A DNA stretch of 64,000 nucleotides from an uncultured Erythrobacter sp. (GCF_947502395.1 NZ_CANMZM010000003.1:310001-374000); one strand, 5' to 3'. Positions 40,412-51,743 are shown, counted from the first letter of the stretch. Made by a program: numbers and translations. The notes: a model not told the origin generated them from the sequence alone.

Positions 40412-41969
40412 AATGCGCCTTGGCATCGTAGAGCGTGTCGAGATTGATCTCACCCCGCCCAAATTCGGCGGCGAAGGCCTCTGTGTTGCGCTTAGCTTTG
40501 CCGCGCACAAAGAAGGGGATTTTCTTAAGTTCCTTCTCTGCCTCGCTCGTCCAAAGCGGGCTGTCGAGCTCGGATACTTCGGGCTCGGGCGGGAGCTCTT
40601 CCTCCGGCACAGTCTGAGGTGTCGCCGCCATCTTGGGCGAGTGCGCTGCGTGGTGCGATGCGCCGGCTTCGTCGGAGAATTCAAAGTCCTCACGGAACAT
40701 GGTGAGAAGATGCTCTTCAAGGCCCATAACCAGCGGGTGGACCCAAGTGTCGAAGATGACATTTGCGCCTTCAAAACCCATTTGGGGCGAGTGGCGTGCT
40801 GGGAAGTCCTGAACGTGCACGGGCGATGAAATAACCGCGCATGGCAGACCCAAGCGCTTGGCAATATGCCGCTCCATCTGCGTCCCTAAAACCATTTCGG
40901 GCGCCGCCTTGGCGATGGCTTCTTCGACTTCGAGGTGGTCGTCGGTGATAAGCGGTTCGACCCCATGATCCTTTGCCGCTTCGCGCACATCGCGCGCAAA
41001 TTCGCGGTTATAGCAACCAAGGCCGCAAACCTCGAAGCCAAGTTCGTCGCGCGCAATCCGCGCCGCTGCCACCGCGTGGGTCGCGTCACCGAAGATGAAG
41101 ACGCGCTTACCCGTGAGGTAAGTCGAGTCCACGCTGCGGCTCCACCAAGGGAGCCGGGAATTGGTGTCGCCGAGGGCAGGCGTGGGATCTGCACCCACCA
41201 GCTCGGCGACTTCGGATATGAATGCACGAGTGGCGCTCACACCGAATGGGATTGAGCGAACCCGGGGCTGCTTGAACGTGCGTTCGAGCCAGCGGGCCGC
41301 TTCATCTGCTATTTCTGGGTAGAGGACGATGTTGAAGTCGGCATTGCCAATGCGAGCAATGTCCGATGGCCGCGCATTCAACGGCGCGACGAGGTTCACT
41401 TCAACGTCCAATTGTTCAAGGATCTTGCGGACCTCGATAAGGTCATCGCGGTGTCGGAAACCCAATGCTGTGGGCCCGAGGATATTCGCGCGCGCTTTGC
41501 GATCCTCACGCGGGCCGGGCGTCACTGACGAATCAGCCAGATGCCGCACGATTTGATAAAAGGTCTCTGCCGCGCCCCAGTTCTCTTTGCGCTGATAGCT
41601 GGGAAGCTCGAGCGGGATCGCGGGGCAGGGCAGGTCCATTGCCTCAGTCAAGCCGCCGGGATCATCCTGAATAAGCTCAGCGGTGCAAGAAGCGCCGACA
41701 ATGATGGCTTCGGGATTGAAGCGCTCAATCGCGTCCATTGCTGCGTCTTGGAAAAGCTGTGCTGTATCCTTGCCAAGGTCGCGTGCTTCGAAAGTCGTAT
41801 ACGTTACCGGCGGACGGTGATTGCGGCGCTCAATCATCGTGAAGAGCAGGTCCGCATAGGTGTCCCCTTGCGGCGCATGGAGCACGTAATGCAGCCCCTT
41901 CATCGCCGTTGCAACGCGCATGGCCCCCACATGGGGCGGGCCTTCATATGTCCAGACCGAAAGCTGCAT
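40401..41969 (-). CDS. bchB: Dark-operative protochlorophyllide reductase subunit B
   Basis: 522 residues. It starts with [19 protein letters not shown] and has [20 protein letters not shown], with the cluster Cys, and [20 protein letters not shown]. With BchN it forms the catalytic NB tetramer that reduces protochlorophyllide. The C-terminal extension of about 60 residues carries the small helical domain ([20 protein letters not shown]). Two bases separate it from bchN. Confidence 0.97.
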
Positions 41970-41971
41970 CG

Positions 41972-43839
<1,868 letters not shown>

Positions 43840-43894
43840 CCTCGTATTTTGCCCTCTGTGTCCGATCCGGAGACTAGGCCTATCAATCCACTAG

Positions 43895-43912
43895 TGTCAA
43901 ATTATTTGGACG
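43895..43912. promoter_or_regulatory. PpsR/CrtJ-type operator between bchF and ppaA
   Basis: TGTCAAATTATTTGGACG, fitting the known PpsR pattern TGT-N12-ACA except for the last base. On the minus strand its end is TTGACA, with TAGTCT 18 bases on, forming a plausible sigma-70-like promoter towards bchF; repressor binding would cover the -35. The same motif recurs before bchG, bchC and crtF/crtD. Confidence 0.75.
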
Positions 43913-44099
43913 TAAAAATAACTAGACAGTAAGGGTGGTCCAGAGTGGTGCAGTCTGCGATCTCATTGCAAATCGACCCTCGTTCGAGTATTCCCCTGTT
44001 GCTGACGGATCATGAGTCGAAATCCATTTGACCTCGTTAGCCTCGACGCGGGTGCGCGCCATTCTCGGAGACTATCAGCCGGGAGCTCGGAGCGTTGGC

Positions 44100-44897
44100 A
44101 TGTCTTTTTCGAAGATGCCTAGGAAGGGGAATCCAAAGCGATCAGCTATGCGCGACGCTGCGAATGGTTCTTTGCGCCCTGCAAAACCGTACAATAAGGC
44201 TCAAGAGCCTATGCCTATTTCGTCGGCCGAAGCGCGACGATTTGCGCAGCTTCCTTTGAATATGGAGGCAGACGGCCTACTTGCTGAAGTCGATGATTTT
44301 TTGATTAAGGGCGTGCCGATCAACACAATCTACCTTGATCTGCTTGCCCCTGCTGCTCGCCGACTGGGTAAGTTGTGGGAAGAGGACCAGTGCGATTTCG
44401 TTGACGTCACAATGGGGCTATGGCGTTTGCAGGAAGTTCTTTACGAGATTTCGGCTCGCGCCCCAGCGCCTCCTAAACCTCTCTTTGCCAGTTCAAGGCG
44501 TGCCCTATTTTTGCCCATGCCGGGTGACCAACATTTCATGGGGCCACAGGTGCTTGGGGACATCTTCACGCGTGAAGGCTGGGACGTTCTTGTCATGACC
44601 AAGCCTCAACGCAAAGAAGTTCTCAATCTTTTATCTCGTGAAAGCTTCGACGTCGTAGGATTGACGCTCTCTCGCGATTGTCCTAGCGCCGCTTTAAGAA
44701 ACATCATCAGAGCAATGCGCAGCGTTTCACGCAATGAACATCTCTCAATTCTCGTCGGTGGTCGAATGATCAACCAAAATCCAGCAATAGTTGCCGAAGT
44801 GGGAGCCGATGGGACCGGCGCCGACGCTCGAGCCGCCTTAAAATTGGCAGAGCGATTGGTCCAGTCCGCCGAGGTGCGTGCACAAACCTTAAGATAG
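44100..44897 (+). CDS. ppaA: B12-binding regulator PpaA/AerR
   Basis: 265 residues from the ATG at 44100, which has GGAG upstream; an in-frame TTG at 44028 is an alternative. The helical domain (about 60-125, LAPAARRLGKLWEEDQCDFV) is followed by a cobalamin-binding domain with Asp143-x-His145-xx-Gly148 (GDQHFMG), VVGLTLSRDCPSAALR and LVGGRM. In Rhodobacter, AerR/PpaA binds B12 and acts with or against PpsR/CrtJ in response to light and oxygen. It lies 12 bases before ppsR, the expected partner. Confidence 0.93.
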   Translation: MSFSKMPRKGNPKRSAMRDAANGSLRPAKPYNKAQEPMPISSAEARRFAQLPLNMEADGLLAEVDDFLIKGVPINTIYLDLLAPAARRLGKLWEEDQCDFVDVTMGLWRLQEVLYEISARAPAPPKPLFASSRRALFLPMPGDQHFMGPQVLGDIFTREGWDVLVMTKPQRKEVLNLLSRESFDVVGLTLSRDCPSAALRNIIRAMRSVSRNEHLSILVGGRMINQNPAIVAEVGADGTGADARAALKLAERLVQSAEVRAQTLR

Positions 44898-44909
44898 GCA
44901 GGCACCCGC

Positions 44910-46334
44910 ATGCTGACGCGCAAGCATTCCATCGAGGGTAAAAACCCCTTCGGCAAGGCTGCAGAATTATTCAATTCACTGGATGCCGATGCGGCGATGA
45001 AACTTGCTATGGTAGCAGGCGACATCACTCTGGTGCTGGATGATACGGGTCTGATCGTCGATACAGCGTTCGACCCCAAGGAATTCCCTGGTTTTGAAGG
45101 GTGGGAAGGCACCAATTGGCTCGATACCGTAACGGTTGAAAGCCGGCCTAAGGTTATGGAAATGCTGGCCGCGGCACGCCGCGGTGAGGTGCAGCATTGG
45201 CGTCAAGTCAACCACCCAACCAGAGATGGCGATGTGCCGATCCGTTATGCGGTTCTGACTGTCAATGGCGGCGAACATCGCATCGCTTTTGGCCGTGATT
45301 TGCGCGAAGCCGGGCGAATGCAGCAACGGTTGTTGCAAGTGCAACAATCGCTTGAGCGCGATTATTTGCGGATGCGCCAATTGGACGCGCGTTACCGGAT
45401 GCTGTTCGAAAATTCGGGCGAGCCGATGCTATTGGTCGAAGCGGCAAGCCTTAAGATTCGCGAAGCCAATACCATGGCGTATGGCTTGCTGGGTGCGCGC
45501 GCTGGGAGCTTGCCGGGCAAGAAACTGGCCGCGTTTATGGATAAGCCTTCGCGGGATGCTCTGCAATCGCTTGTCGGTGCGGCCTTGGCCTCGGACTCCG
45601 CTTCGCCTGAGCAGATTACTCTCTCCAAGGGGTCTCGAACGGTCGCCGCTTACGCCAATGGCTTTATTCAGGACCGCGCACAGCATTTGGTGATCCGTTT
45701 CGCGAGCCTTGAGGATGATTCTGCGGTCGCGATGGCTCCTGTGTTGGAACTGGTTGATGAGATGCCGGATGGTTTCGTCATTACCGATGCCAATCTTGAT
45801 ATAGTCAGCGCGAATACCGCCTTTGTCGAGATGGTGCAGGCGGCCAGTATCGATCCGCTGTTTGGCCGCAATCTGTCCAATTGGATCGGGCGACCGGGGA
45901 TCGATTTGGAGTTGATCGAAGGTCAGGTCGATCAACATGGCAGCGCGCGCAATGTGAGCACAGTGCTACGCACAAATGATGATCTTGAAGGCGAGCAGAT
46001 CGAATTGTCAGCGGTGCGCACCGATGGTGACGATGCCCACTATGCTTTTGTAATTCGACAGATTGGCCGCCGGCTTCGCGATTTGCCGCCGGGGCCGCAA
46101 GATCTTCCGCGCTCAGTCGAACAGCTGACCGATCTAGTGGGCCGCATGTCCTTGAAAGAGATCGTGCGCGAGAGCACCGATTTGATCGAGCGACTGTGTA
46201 TTGAGGCGGCTCTGCAATACACGTCGGACAATCGCGCATCCGCCGCGGAGATTCTTGGCCTTTCGCGCCAGAGCCTCTACTCAAAGCTCCACCGACACGG
46301 ACTTGGTAATCTGACTGGCGACGACGCAGAGTAA
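44910..46334 (+). CDS. ppsR: Photosynthesis repressor PpsR/CrtJ
   Basis: 474 residues. An N-terminal domain and two PAS domains (about 30-135, 155-265 and 275-385) end in a Fis-type helix-turn-helix (about 420-465, NRASAAEILGLSRQSLYSKL). It represses bch, crt and puf genes under oxygen by binding TGT-N12-ACA, a motif found four times here. It holds only one Cys, Cys430 in LIERLCIEAAL beside the helix-turn-helix. The second redox Cys, known between PAS domains of the Rhodobacter protein, is absent, so an internal disulfide cannot form. Confidence 0.95.
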   Translation: MLTRKHSIEGKNPFGKAAELFNSLDADAAMKLAMVAGDITLVLDDTGLIVDTAFDPKEFPGFEGWEGTNWLDTVTVESRPKVMEMLAAARRGEVQHWRQVNHPTRDGDVPIRYAVLTVNGGEHRIAFGRDLREAGRMQQRLLQVQQSLERDYLRMRQLDARYRMLFENSGEPMLLVEAASLKIREANTMAYGLLGARAGSLPGKKLAAFMDKPSRDALQSLVGAALASDSASPEQITLSKGSRTVAAYANGFIQDRAQHLVIRFASLEDDSAVAMAPVLELVDEMPDGFVITDANLDIVSANTAFVEMVQAASIDPLFGRNLSNWIGRPGIDLELIEGQVDQHGSARNVSTVLRTNDDLEGEQIELSAVRTDGDDAHYAFVIRQIGRRLRDLPPGPQDLPRSVEQLTDLVGRMSLKEIVRESTDLIERLCIEAALQYTSDNRASAAEILGLSRQSLYSKLHRHGLGNLTGDDAE

Positions 46335-46592
46335 GTTGGCCAGGGTCAAGTGCCAGGCGAGATTGATCGCCTCTCCGCAGCTTTAGATTGTCCATTTCAA
46401 TTGGGCGCAACTATTCGCCTCTTGACGGCATATCTGTTGCGAGGTTGACGCTGTGCAATGGCTTTTTGAGGCATCCCCCCGACTCGTAAAATAGCGATTC
46501 AGGCTGAAAATGGTGGCCTAAATTGGGATTCAGGGTTCAAGAGTGTCAAAATTATTTGACGCTTAGGCCTGTCAGGCATAGCCTCGTTCTCT
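46335..46592 (+). promoter_or_regulatory. bchG: bchG promoter region
   Basis: 258 bases with no gene. It holds a small hairpin after ppsR (AGGCGA-N6-TCGCCT, about 46353-46370), the PpsR-type operator at 46544-46561 and, reusing its end, a -35-like TTGACG (46556-46561) and -10-like TAGCCT (46579-46584). With that promoter the mRNA would begin about at the bchG ATG. Confidence 0.55.
46544..46561. promoter_or_regulatory. PpsR/CrtJ-type operator before bchG
   Basis: TGTCAAAATTATTTGACG, an almost perfect dyad (TGTCAAA against TTTGACG) matching TGT-N12-ACA but for the last base. It is nearly the same as the site before bchF. It lies 31 bases ahead of the bchG start. Confidence 0.75.
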
Positions 46593-47558
46593 ATGGAGAG
46601 GTCTGCAGTCTCGACTCGCACATCCCCGCTCCCCACCGGGCGGCCTGAGGTCGAGCGACCAGAAGCCACAATCACGAACAAGACAACTCACCGAACACAG
46701 GTTCGCGACGTCGTTGAACTCTTCAAACCCATCACCTGGTTTCCGCCTATGTGGGCTTTCATGTGCGGCGCGGTATCTTCGGGCACGGGGCTTGATGGAC
46801 GGTGGCTGTTTGTTGCAGGTGGAGTGCTGCTTGCAGGGCCTTTGGTTTGCGGAACCAGCCAGGCGGTGAACGATTGGTTTGACCGCCACGTCGATGCCAT
46901 CAACGAGCCCGATCGTCCCATTCCATCGGGGCGCATTCCTGGTCGTATGGGGCTTTGGATTGCGCTCATCGCGACCGTGCTTTCGGCGTTTGTAGCTTGG
47001 GGGCTGGGGCCGCTGGTTTTTGCCGCTGCTCTCGTCGGCTTGACGCTTGCCTGGGGCTACAGTGCGCCGCCATTTCGTTTCAAAACAAGCGGGTGGACCG
47101 GACCGGCTGTGGTGGGGCTGACCTATGAGGGGTTAAGCTGGTTCACTGGTGCAGCGGTTATGCTGGGTGCGATGCCTCGTGCCGAAGTGCTCATTACTCT
47201 GGTGCTCTACAGCGTTGGTGCACACGGCATCATGACACTGAATGATTTCAAGGCGGTTGAGGGCGATCGCGCGATGGGCCTAAATTCGCTTCCGGTGACA
47301 TTGGGTGTTGGCAATGCCGCAGGGCTTGCGTGTGCTGTCATGGCCTTGGCGCAGATTGCCGTGATCACACTGCTTGCGATTTGGGGAAATACAGTTTCAG
47401 CTCTTGCAGTGGGGACGGTGCTGATCGCCCAATTCGCGGCGATGCCGCGCCTCCTGAGCAATCCCAAGAAGTTCGCGCCATGGTACAATGGCGTGGGAGT
47501 CACCCTTTATGTGCTGGGTATGCTTGCCGCAGCCTTGGGCCTTGGAGGGTACATCTGA
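46593..47558 (+). CDS. bchG: Bacteriochlorophyll synthase (chlorophyllide geranylgeranyl/phytyl transferase)
   Basis: 321 residues with about eight membrane segments. The UbiA-type motifs are clear: NDWFDRHVDAINEPDRPIPS (Asp-rich, Mg-diphosphate site), and NDFKAVEGDRAMGLNSLPV. LFKPITWFPPMWAFMCGAVS is the BchG N-terminal signature; the first 40 residues are polar and not conserved-looking. It attaches the isoprenoid tail to bacteriochlorophyllide. The ATG has no good ribosome binding site. It is joined to bch2 by TGATG. Confidence 0.95.
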   Translation: MERSAVSTRTSPLPTGRPEVERPEATITNKTTHRTQVRDVVELFKPITWFPPMWAFMCGAVSSGTGLDGRWLFVAGGVLLAGPLVCGTSQAVNDWFDRHVDAINEPDRPIPSGRIPGRMGLWIALIATVLSAFVAWGLGPLVFAAALVGLTLAWGYSAPPFRFKTSGWTGPAVVGLTYEGLSWFTGAAVMLGAMPRAEVLITLVLYSVGAHGIMTLNDFKAVEGDRAMGLNSLPVTLGVGNAAGLACAVMALAQIAVITLLAIWGNTVSALAVGTVLIAQFAAMPRLLSNPKKFAPWYNGVGVTLYVLGMLAAALGLGGYI

Positions 47559-48934
47559 TGCACGCTCCCACCACTCCTCAAATGACAAAGTCACGCGGTC
47601 TGACGTGGTTCGCGATCATCCGGATCGGGCTAGTACAGGCCTCCATAGGCGCAATGGTGATGTTGACCACAACGGTGCTCAACCGCCTTATGGTGGTCGA
47701 ATATGCGCTTGCTGCCGCAATCCCGGCTGGGCTCGTAGGCTGGCATTACGCGGTGCAACTGTGCCGTCCTTTGTGGGGGCATGGCTCGGATAAAGGCGGA
47801 AGCCGTGCGGTCTGGATTATGGGCGGCCTTGCCGTCCTTGCGTTGGGCGCTCTGCTCGCAGTCCAGGTCACCTTGATGACTGCCGTCAGCATGTCGCTCG
47901 GCATTGCACTGGGTGTGCTCGCCTATGCGCTCATCGGCGTGGGCGTAGGAGCAAGCGGGACCTCAGCATTAGCTCTGCTTGCCTCAGGCGTTACGCCAGA
48001 GCGCCGCGCTGCCGCTGCTGCGGTCACATGGATTATGATGATCGCCGGGATCGTAGTATCCGCCATAACCGTTAGCCAGTTGATCGACCCCTTCTCGCCT
48101 CAGCGCCTTTGGTGGGTTGCAAGTGGGCTCTTGGTCGCTTGTCTTTTGGTTGCGGCATTCGCCACATTTCGGCTTGAGCCGCGCGAAGCATTCGACTTCT
48201 TGGAAACCGCGAAAGATACTGAGCCCCCGAGTTTCAAGGACGCTTTGTCCGAAATTTTCGCCGAGAAAGCGGCGCGCCGCTTCACCCTGTTTATCTTCGC
48301 CTCGATGATGGCGTTCAATATGCAGGACCTGATCCTTGAGCCCTTTGCAGGGCTTGTTTTCGGCATGACTCCCGGCGAGTCCACAGGGCTGGGCGGATTA
48401 CAATCGGGGGGCGTTCTGATTGGCATGATCGTCGCCGGTATCGGAGGCAGTGCCTTTGCGGGACGCATGCTTGTTGAACTGAGACATTGGATCGTTTTTG
48501 GCTGTCTTGGTTCGGCTCTTGCTCTTTGCGGACTGGCGATAGGGGCCGTGGTTGGCTCCGGCTGGCCGATCCATATCAATGTCTTCGCTCTGGGATTTTG
48601 CAACGGGCTTTTCGCGGTCGCAGCGATTGGCGCGATGATGGGGCTCGCTGGGTCCGGAGAGCGCACGCGTGAAGGCGTTCGCATGGGCGTGTGGGGCGCG
48701 GCGCAGGCGATAGCGTTTGGGCTCGGCGGGCTCGTGGGTGCGCTGGGCGTGGATTTTGCCAGAGCCGCTTATGGCGCGGACGGTCCCGCGTTTCAGCTGA
48801 TCTTTGCGATCGAGGGGGCGCTGTTCGTTGTCGCAGCATGGTTGGCTCTGCGTGCGACGCAAAAGGGGATTTCACCCAAGAAGGCCGCGAAATCGGCTCT
48901 TAACAACGAAGAGAGGCAGGGAGCATTCGCATGA
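47558..48934 (+). CDS. bch2: PucC-family transporter-like protein Bch2
   Basis: 458 residues from the ATG at 47558 overlapping the bchG stop. It has about twelve membrane segments. PucC-family marks are IRIGLVQASIGAMVMLTTTV, MVVEYALAAAIPAGLVGWHY, and MQDLILEPFAGLVFGMTPGE. It is paralogous to LhaA at 33704 and sits between bchG and bchP as in other purple bacteria. Its presumed role is handling pigment or LH subunits during assembly; direct evidence for Bch2 is thin. It overlaps bchP by four bases. Confidence 0.9.
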   Translation: MHAPTTPQMTKSRGLTWFAIIRIGLVQASIGAMVMLTTTVLNRLMVVEYALAAAIPAGLVGWHYAVQLCRPLWGHGSDKGGSRAVWIMGGLAVLALGALLAVQVTLMTAVSMSLGIALGVLAYALIGVGVGASGTSALALLASGVTPERRAAAAAVTWIMMIAGIVVSAITVSQLIDPFSPQRLWWVASGLLVACLLVAAFATFRLEPREAFDFLETAKDTEPPSFKDALSEIFAEKAARRFTLFIFASMMAFNMQDLILEPFAGLVFGMTPGESTGLGGLQSGGVLIGMIVAGIGGSAFAGRMLVELRHWIVFGCLGSALALCGLAIGAVVGSGWPIHINVFALGFCNGLFAVAAIGAMMGLAGSGERTREGVRMGVWGAAQAIAFGLGGLVGALGVDFARAAYGADGPAFQLIFAIEGALFVVAAWLALRATQKGISPKKAAKSALNNEERQGAFA

Positions 48935-50139
48935 GTGATCAGATTTATGATGCCGTCGTGGTCGGCGGGGGACCTGCCGGAGCAACCGCCGCAACAGAGC
49001 TAGCGCTTGAGGGCCATTCTGTTCTGCTGATGGAACGCGGTGGGCGGATTAAACCCTGTGGCGGTGCTGTCCCACCGCGCCTGCTAGAAGATTTTAATGT
49101 TCCGCAAAGCCTGCTTGTCGCGAGAGCGCGGTCGGCTCGTATGATCGCGCCATCAGGCCGTGCGGTCGATATGCCCGTTGGAGAGACCGGTTATGTTGGC
49201 ATGGTGGATCGAGAGGATTTTGACGAATGGCTCCGTGTGCGTGCGGTCGAAAGCGGTGCTGAGCGATTAGCGGCCACCTTTGAAAAGATTGAGCGCGATG
49301 ATGAAGCACACCCGCTTGTGACCTTCCGGCGCGAGCGTGGCGGGCCGATTGAAAAGGTGCGCACACGCATGATCGTAGGCGCAGACGGTGCGCGTTCGGC
49401 GGTTGCCAAACAGGCGCTCCCCAATGCTGAGCGGATCAAATGTGTGTTCGCCTATCACGAGATTATCGCCTCGCCCGAGGAGTTCGGTGATGCCTTCGAT
49501 GGCGACCGCTGTGATGTGTTTTATCAAGGCAAGCTTTCACCCGATTTCTACGCTTGGGTCTTCCCGCATGGAGACACCGCGAGCGTCGGGGTGGGAAGTG
49601 CGAACAAAGGCTTTTCCTTGCGCGGGGCGGTTGCAGAAATGCGCTCCGACCTAGATCTTACCCGTTGCGAGACAATTCGCCGCGAGGGCGCGCCAATTCC
49701 ACTCAAGCCGCTCAAGCGGTGGGACAACGGTGCAGATGTGATTGTCGCTGGCGATGCCGCGGGAATTGTTGCGCCAGCCTCAGGCGAGGGTATCTATTAC
49801 GCTATGGTCGGCGGGCGCTACTCCGCTCAGGCTGCGAGCGAGGCATTGAAGTCGGGTGAGACCAAGGCTCTCAAGTTGGCTCGTAAGCACTTTATGAAGG
49901 AGCACGGACGCGTGTTCTGGATCCTCGGGATGATGCAATACTTCTGGTATTCAAGCGACAATCGCCGCGAGCGTTTCGTCGATATGTGTGACGACAAGGA
50001 TGTCCAACAGCTCACGTGGCAGGCGTATATGCACAAGAAGCTGGTGCGTAAAAAGCCGCTGGCGCACTTCAAAATCTTCCTGAAAGACACTGCCCACCTG
50101 CTGGGCATGGGGCCTGAAAATTCTGAGGCACGTTCGTAA
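48931..50139 (+). CDS. bchP: Geranylgeranyl reductase
   Basis: 402 residues. FAD-binding N terminus DAVVVGGGPAGATAATELA, then GRIKPCGGAVPPRLLEDFNV, the second FAD site IVAGDAAGIVAPASGEGIYY and the C-terminal helical part. BchP reduces the geranylgeranyl tail to phytyl. It shares an ATGA overlap with bch2, so bchG-bch2-bchP form one coupled unit. Confidence 0.96.
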   Translation: MSDQIYDAVVVGGGPAGATAATELALEGHSVLLMERGGRIKPCGGAVPPRLLEDFNVPQSLLVARARSARMIAPSGRAVDMPVGETGYVGMVDREDFDEWLRVRAVESGAERLAATFEKIERDDEAHPLVTFRRERGGPIEKVRTRMIVGADGARSAVAKQALPNAERIKCVFAYHEIIASPEEFGDAFDGDRCDVFYQGKLSPDFYAWVFPHGDTASVGVGSANKGFSLRGAVAEMRSDLDLTRCETIRREGAPIPLKPLKRWDNGADVIVAGDAAGIVAPASGEGIYYAMVGGRYSAQAASEALKSGETKALKLARKHFMKEHGRVFWILGMMQYFWYSSDNRRERFVDMCDDKDVQQLTWQAYMHKKLVRKKPLAHFKIFLKDTAHLLGMGPENSEARS

Positions 50140-50162
50140 ACTGCAAATGGAGAGGGATCGAC

Positions 50163-50675
50163 ATGAGCGCTAGTACACATATGCACATTGGGGTGAGCAA
50201 GACTTGGGTTTTGCCTGCTATTGTAGCTGCGGTTGCGGCGGCGGTGGTCGCGGCACTAGGGGCAACAATCACCGATTTGGGACCATGGTATCAGGCGCTT
50301 GAGAAACCCGGCTGGAACCCGCCCGATGTGGCCTTCCCCGTGGGTTGGACCATCATTTACGCGCTCAACACCGCTGCGATCGTCTCCGCTTGGAGGGCCG
50401 CACCCACGCCTAAGGTATCAGACACGATCGTAGGCCTTTTTGCGTTGAACGCATTTCTGAACATCGGGTGGTCGCTGCTGTTTTTCCGTATGGAGCGGCC
50501 GGACTGGGCGTTTGTCGAAGTCCTGTTTCTACTTGGTTCAATCGTCTCGCTGATCGTCTATTGCGGGCGATATTCGAGGAATTCTGCGCTGCTGTTCTTT
50601 CCGTATCTGATCTGGGTCAGCTTCGCTGCGGTCTTGAATTGGGCAGTGGTGGACTTGAACGGGCCCTTTGGCTGA
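50163..50675 (+). CDS. tspO: TspO/MBR family tryptophan-rich sensory protein
   Basis: 170 residues with five membrane segments. Family marks are PWYQALEKPGWNPPDVAFPV, GWTIIYALNT, and NIGWSLLFF; aromatic residues are abundant. TspO binds porphyrins and, in Rhodobacter, dampens expression of photosynthesis genes under oxygen. It is 23 bases after bchP, so it is probably in the same mRNA. A short residue run before the first helix (about 1-12) is not conserved-looking. Confidence 0.93.
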   Translation: MSASTHMHIGVSKTWVLPAIVAAVAAAVVAALGATITDLGPWYQALEKPGWNPPDVAFPVGWTIIYALNTAAIVSAWRAAPTPKVSDTIVGLFALNAFLNIGWSLLFFRMERPDWAFVEVLFLLGSIVSLIVYCGRYSRNSALLFFPYLIWVSFAAVLNWAVVDLNGPFG

Positions 50676-50695
50676 GACTTGCCGATTGCACTCCT

Positions 50696-50953
50696 GTGAT
50701 TGAGAGCTTTTTTGCAAACGGCCATGCCGCCGATCTGGTGTTGGCTGTGCTGGCGCTGGAGGCTGCATGGCTGAAGGTGCGCGGGTGGAGCATCGCCAAG
50801 ATTATCGGCCTTGTGGGGCCCGCAGTTTTCATCGTGCTAGCCCTTCGCGCAGCTCTGGTAGGCGCGGGCTGGGAATGGGTTGCGATATTGCTCGCATTGT
50901 CCTTTCCGCTCCACCTGTTGGATTTGCGTGAGAGGCTTGCTGATAAAGACTGA
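50696..50953 (+). CDS. Small membrane protein after tspO, function unknown
   Basis: 85 residues from a GTG at 50696, 20 bases after the tspO stop; no ATG is available in this frame after tspO, and the frame also runs open backwards through tspO. It has three hydrophobic stretches (ADLVLAVLALEAAWL, IIGLVGPAVFIVLALRAALV, WVAILLALSFPLHLLDL) and ends RERLADKD. The cation-free, helical make-up fits a three-helix membrane protein. Its place suggests a PGC accessory. I do not recognise the family. Confidence 0.65.
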   Translation: MIESFFANGHAADLVLAVLALEAAWLKVRGWSIAKIIGLVGPAVFIVLALRAALVGAGWEWVAILLALSFPLHLLDLRERLADKD

Positions 50954-51060
50954 TCGGCATCGAGCGTGTCCTTCAGCTTTGACAGCACGTCAGCCAAAGT
51001 TCTGACGGTCGATAATCGACCCAGAATCAGCCGCTCGCCACATTTCAAATTGACTTACCA

Positions 51061-51729
51061 ATGAGTCTCATTATTGTATACAGTATGCAAATTACATCTG
51101 ATAATATTAGCGATCAGGCGGCAGATGCGATCCGAGAGATGATCGTTGATGGCACGCTGACTGATGGTGATCGCATCAACGAAGTCCGCCTGGCTGCGAC
51201 CTTGGGGGTCAGTCGGACACCGCTGCGAGAGGGCCTGGCGCGCTTGGTTGCGCAAGGCGCTGTAACCACAGAACCAAGACGCGGATTCTTTGTGGCACCG
51301 CTCACCTTGACCGAATTTGAACAGGTCTATGGCATTCGCCCCATTCTCGATCCAGAAGCCCTGCGGCTCGCCGGCATCCCATCGCAAGAAAGCTTGGCTC
51401 GGCTGGAGAAATTGAACCGCAATTTGCTCTCCACCAAAACACCCGCAGCGGCGATCGACATTGATAATGCCTGGCATATGGAACTGCTGGCGGGGTGCCC
51501 GAACAAGGTACTTATTGGGCTAATTCAGCAAATGATTGATCGGACACGACGCTACGAGCACGCCCTATTCCGTGAAACCGAAAACCTATGGGTCGCGGGC
51601 AACGAGCATGATCTCATTATGACAGCTCTACGAGACAATGATTTGGCGACGGCATGCGCAATGCTGAAGCAGAACATGGAAAGCGGCATAGAGCCAATTG
51701 TGGACTGGCTGGCACAGCGTGCGGCCTGA
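51061..51729 (+). CDS. GntR family regulator (FCD/FadR subgroup)
   Basis: 222 residues, or 214 from the ATG at 51085. An N-terminal winged helix (about 20-80, NEVRLAATLGVSRTPLREGL) is followed by an all-helical FCD effector domain, with the metal-type His residues in NAWHMEL and AGNEHDLIMTAL. Around its start lies TTGTATACAGTATGCAA, a GTATAC-centred dyad of the GntR operator kind, so self-control is likely. It sits between the tspO unit and a secreted hydrolase, which overlap no PGC gene. Confidence 0.9.
   Translation: MSLIIVYSMQITSDNISDQAADAIREMIVDGTLTDGDRINEVRLAATLGVSRTPLREGLARLVAQGAVTTEPRRGFFVAPLTLTEFEQVYGIRPILDPEALRLAGIPSQESLARLEKLNRNLLSTKTPAAAIDIDNAWHMELLAGCPNKVLIGLIQQMIDRTRRYEHALFRETENLWVAGNEHDLIMTALRDNDLATACAMLKQNMESGIEPIVDWLAQRAA
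51070..51092. promoter_or_regulatory. Possible autoregulatory GntR operator
   Basis: TTGTATACAGTATGCAA spans the alternative starts of the GntR gene, with a GTATAC palindrome and flanking TTG/CAA arms. If the true start is at 51085, this would be an operator close to the start codon. Pattern-based only. Confidence 0.4.
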
Positions 51730-51743
51730 GAGGAAGTTATGAT

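Noticed and set aside
40412..40864. N-terminal extension of bchH
   Set aside because: The extra 151 codons are bchB read in another frame; BchH homologues start near 40411.
47330..47557. N-terminal extension of bch2 inside bchG
   Set aside because: Cys- and Gly-rich out-of-frame reading of bchG; the family start is the ATG at 47558.
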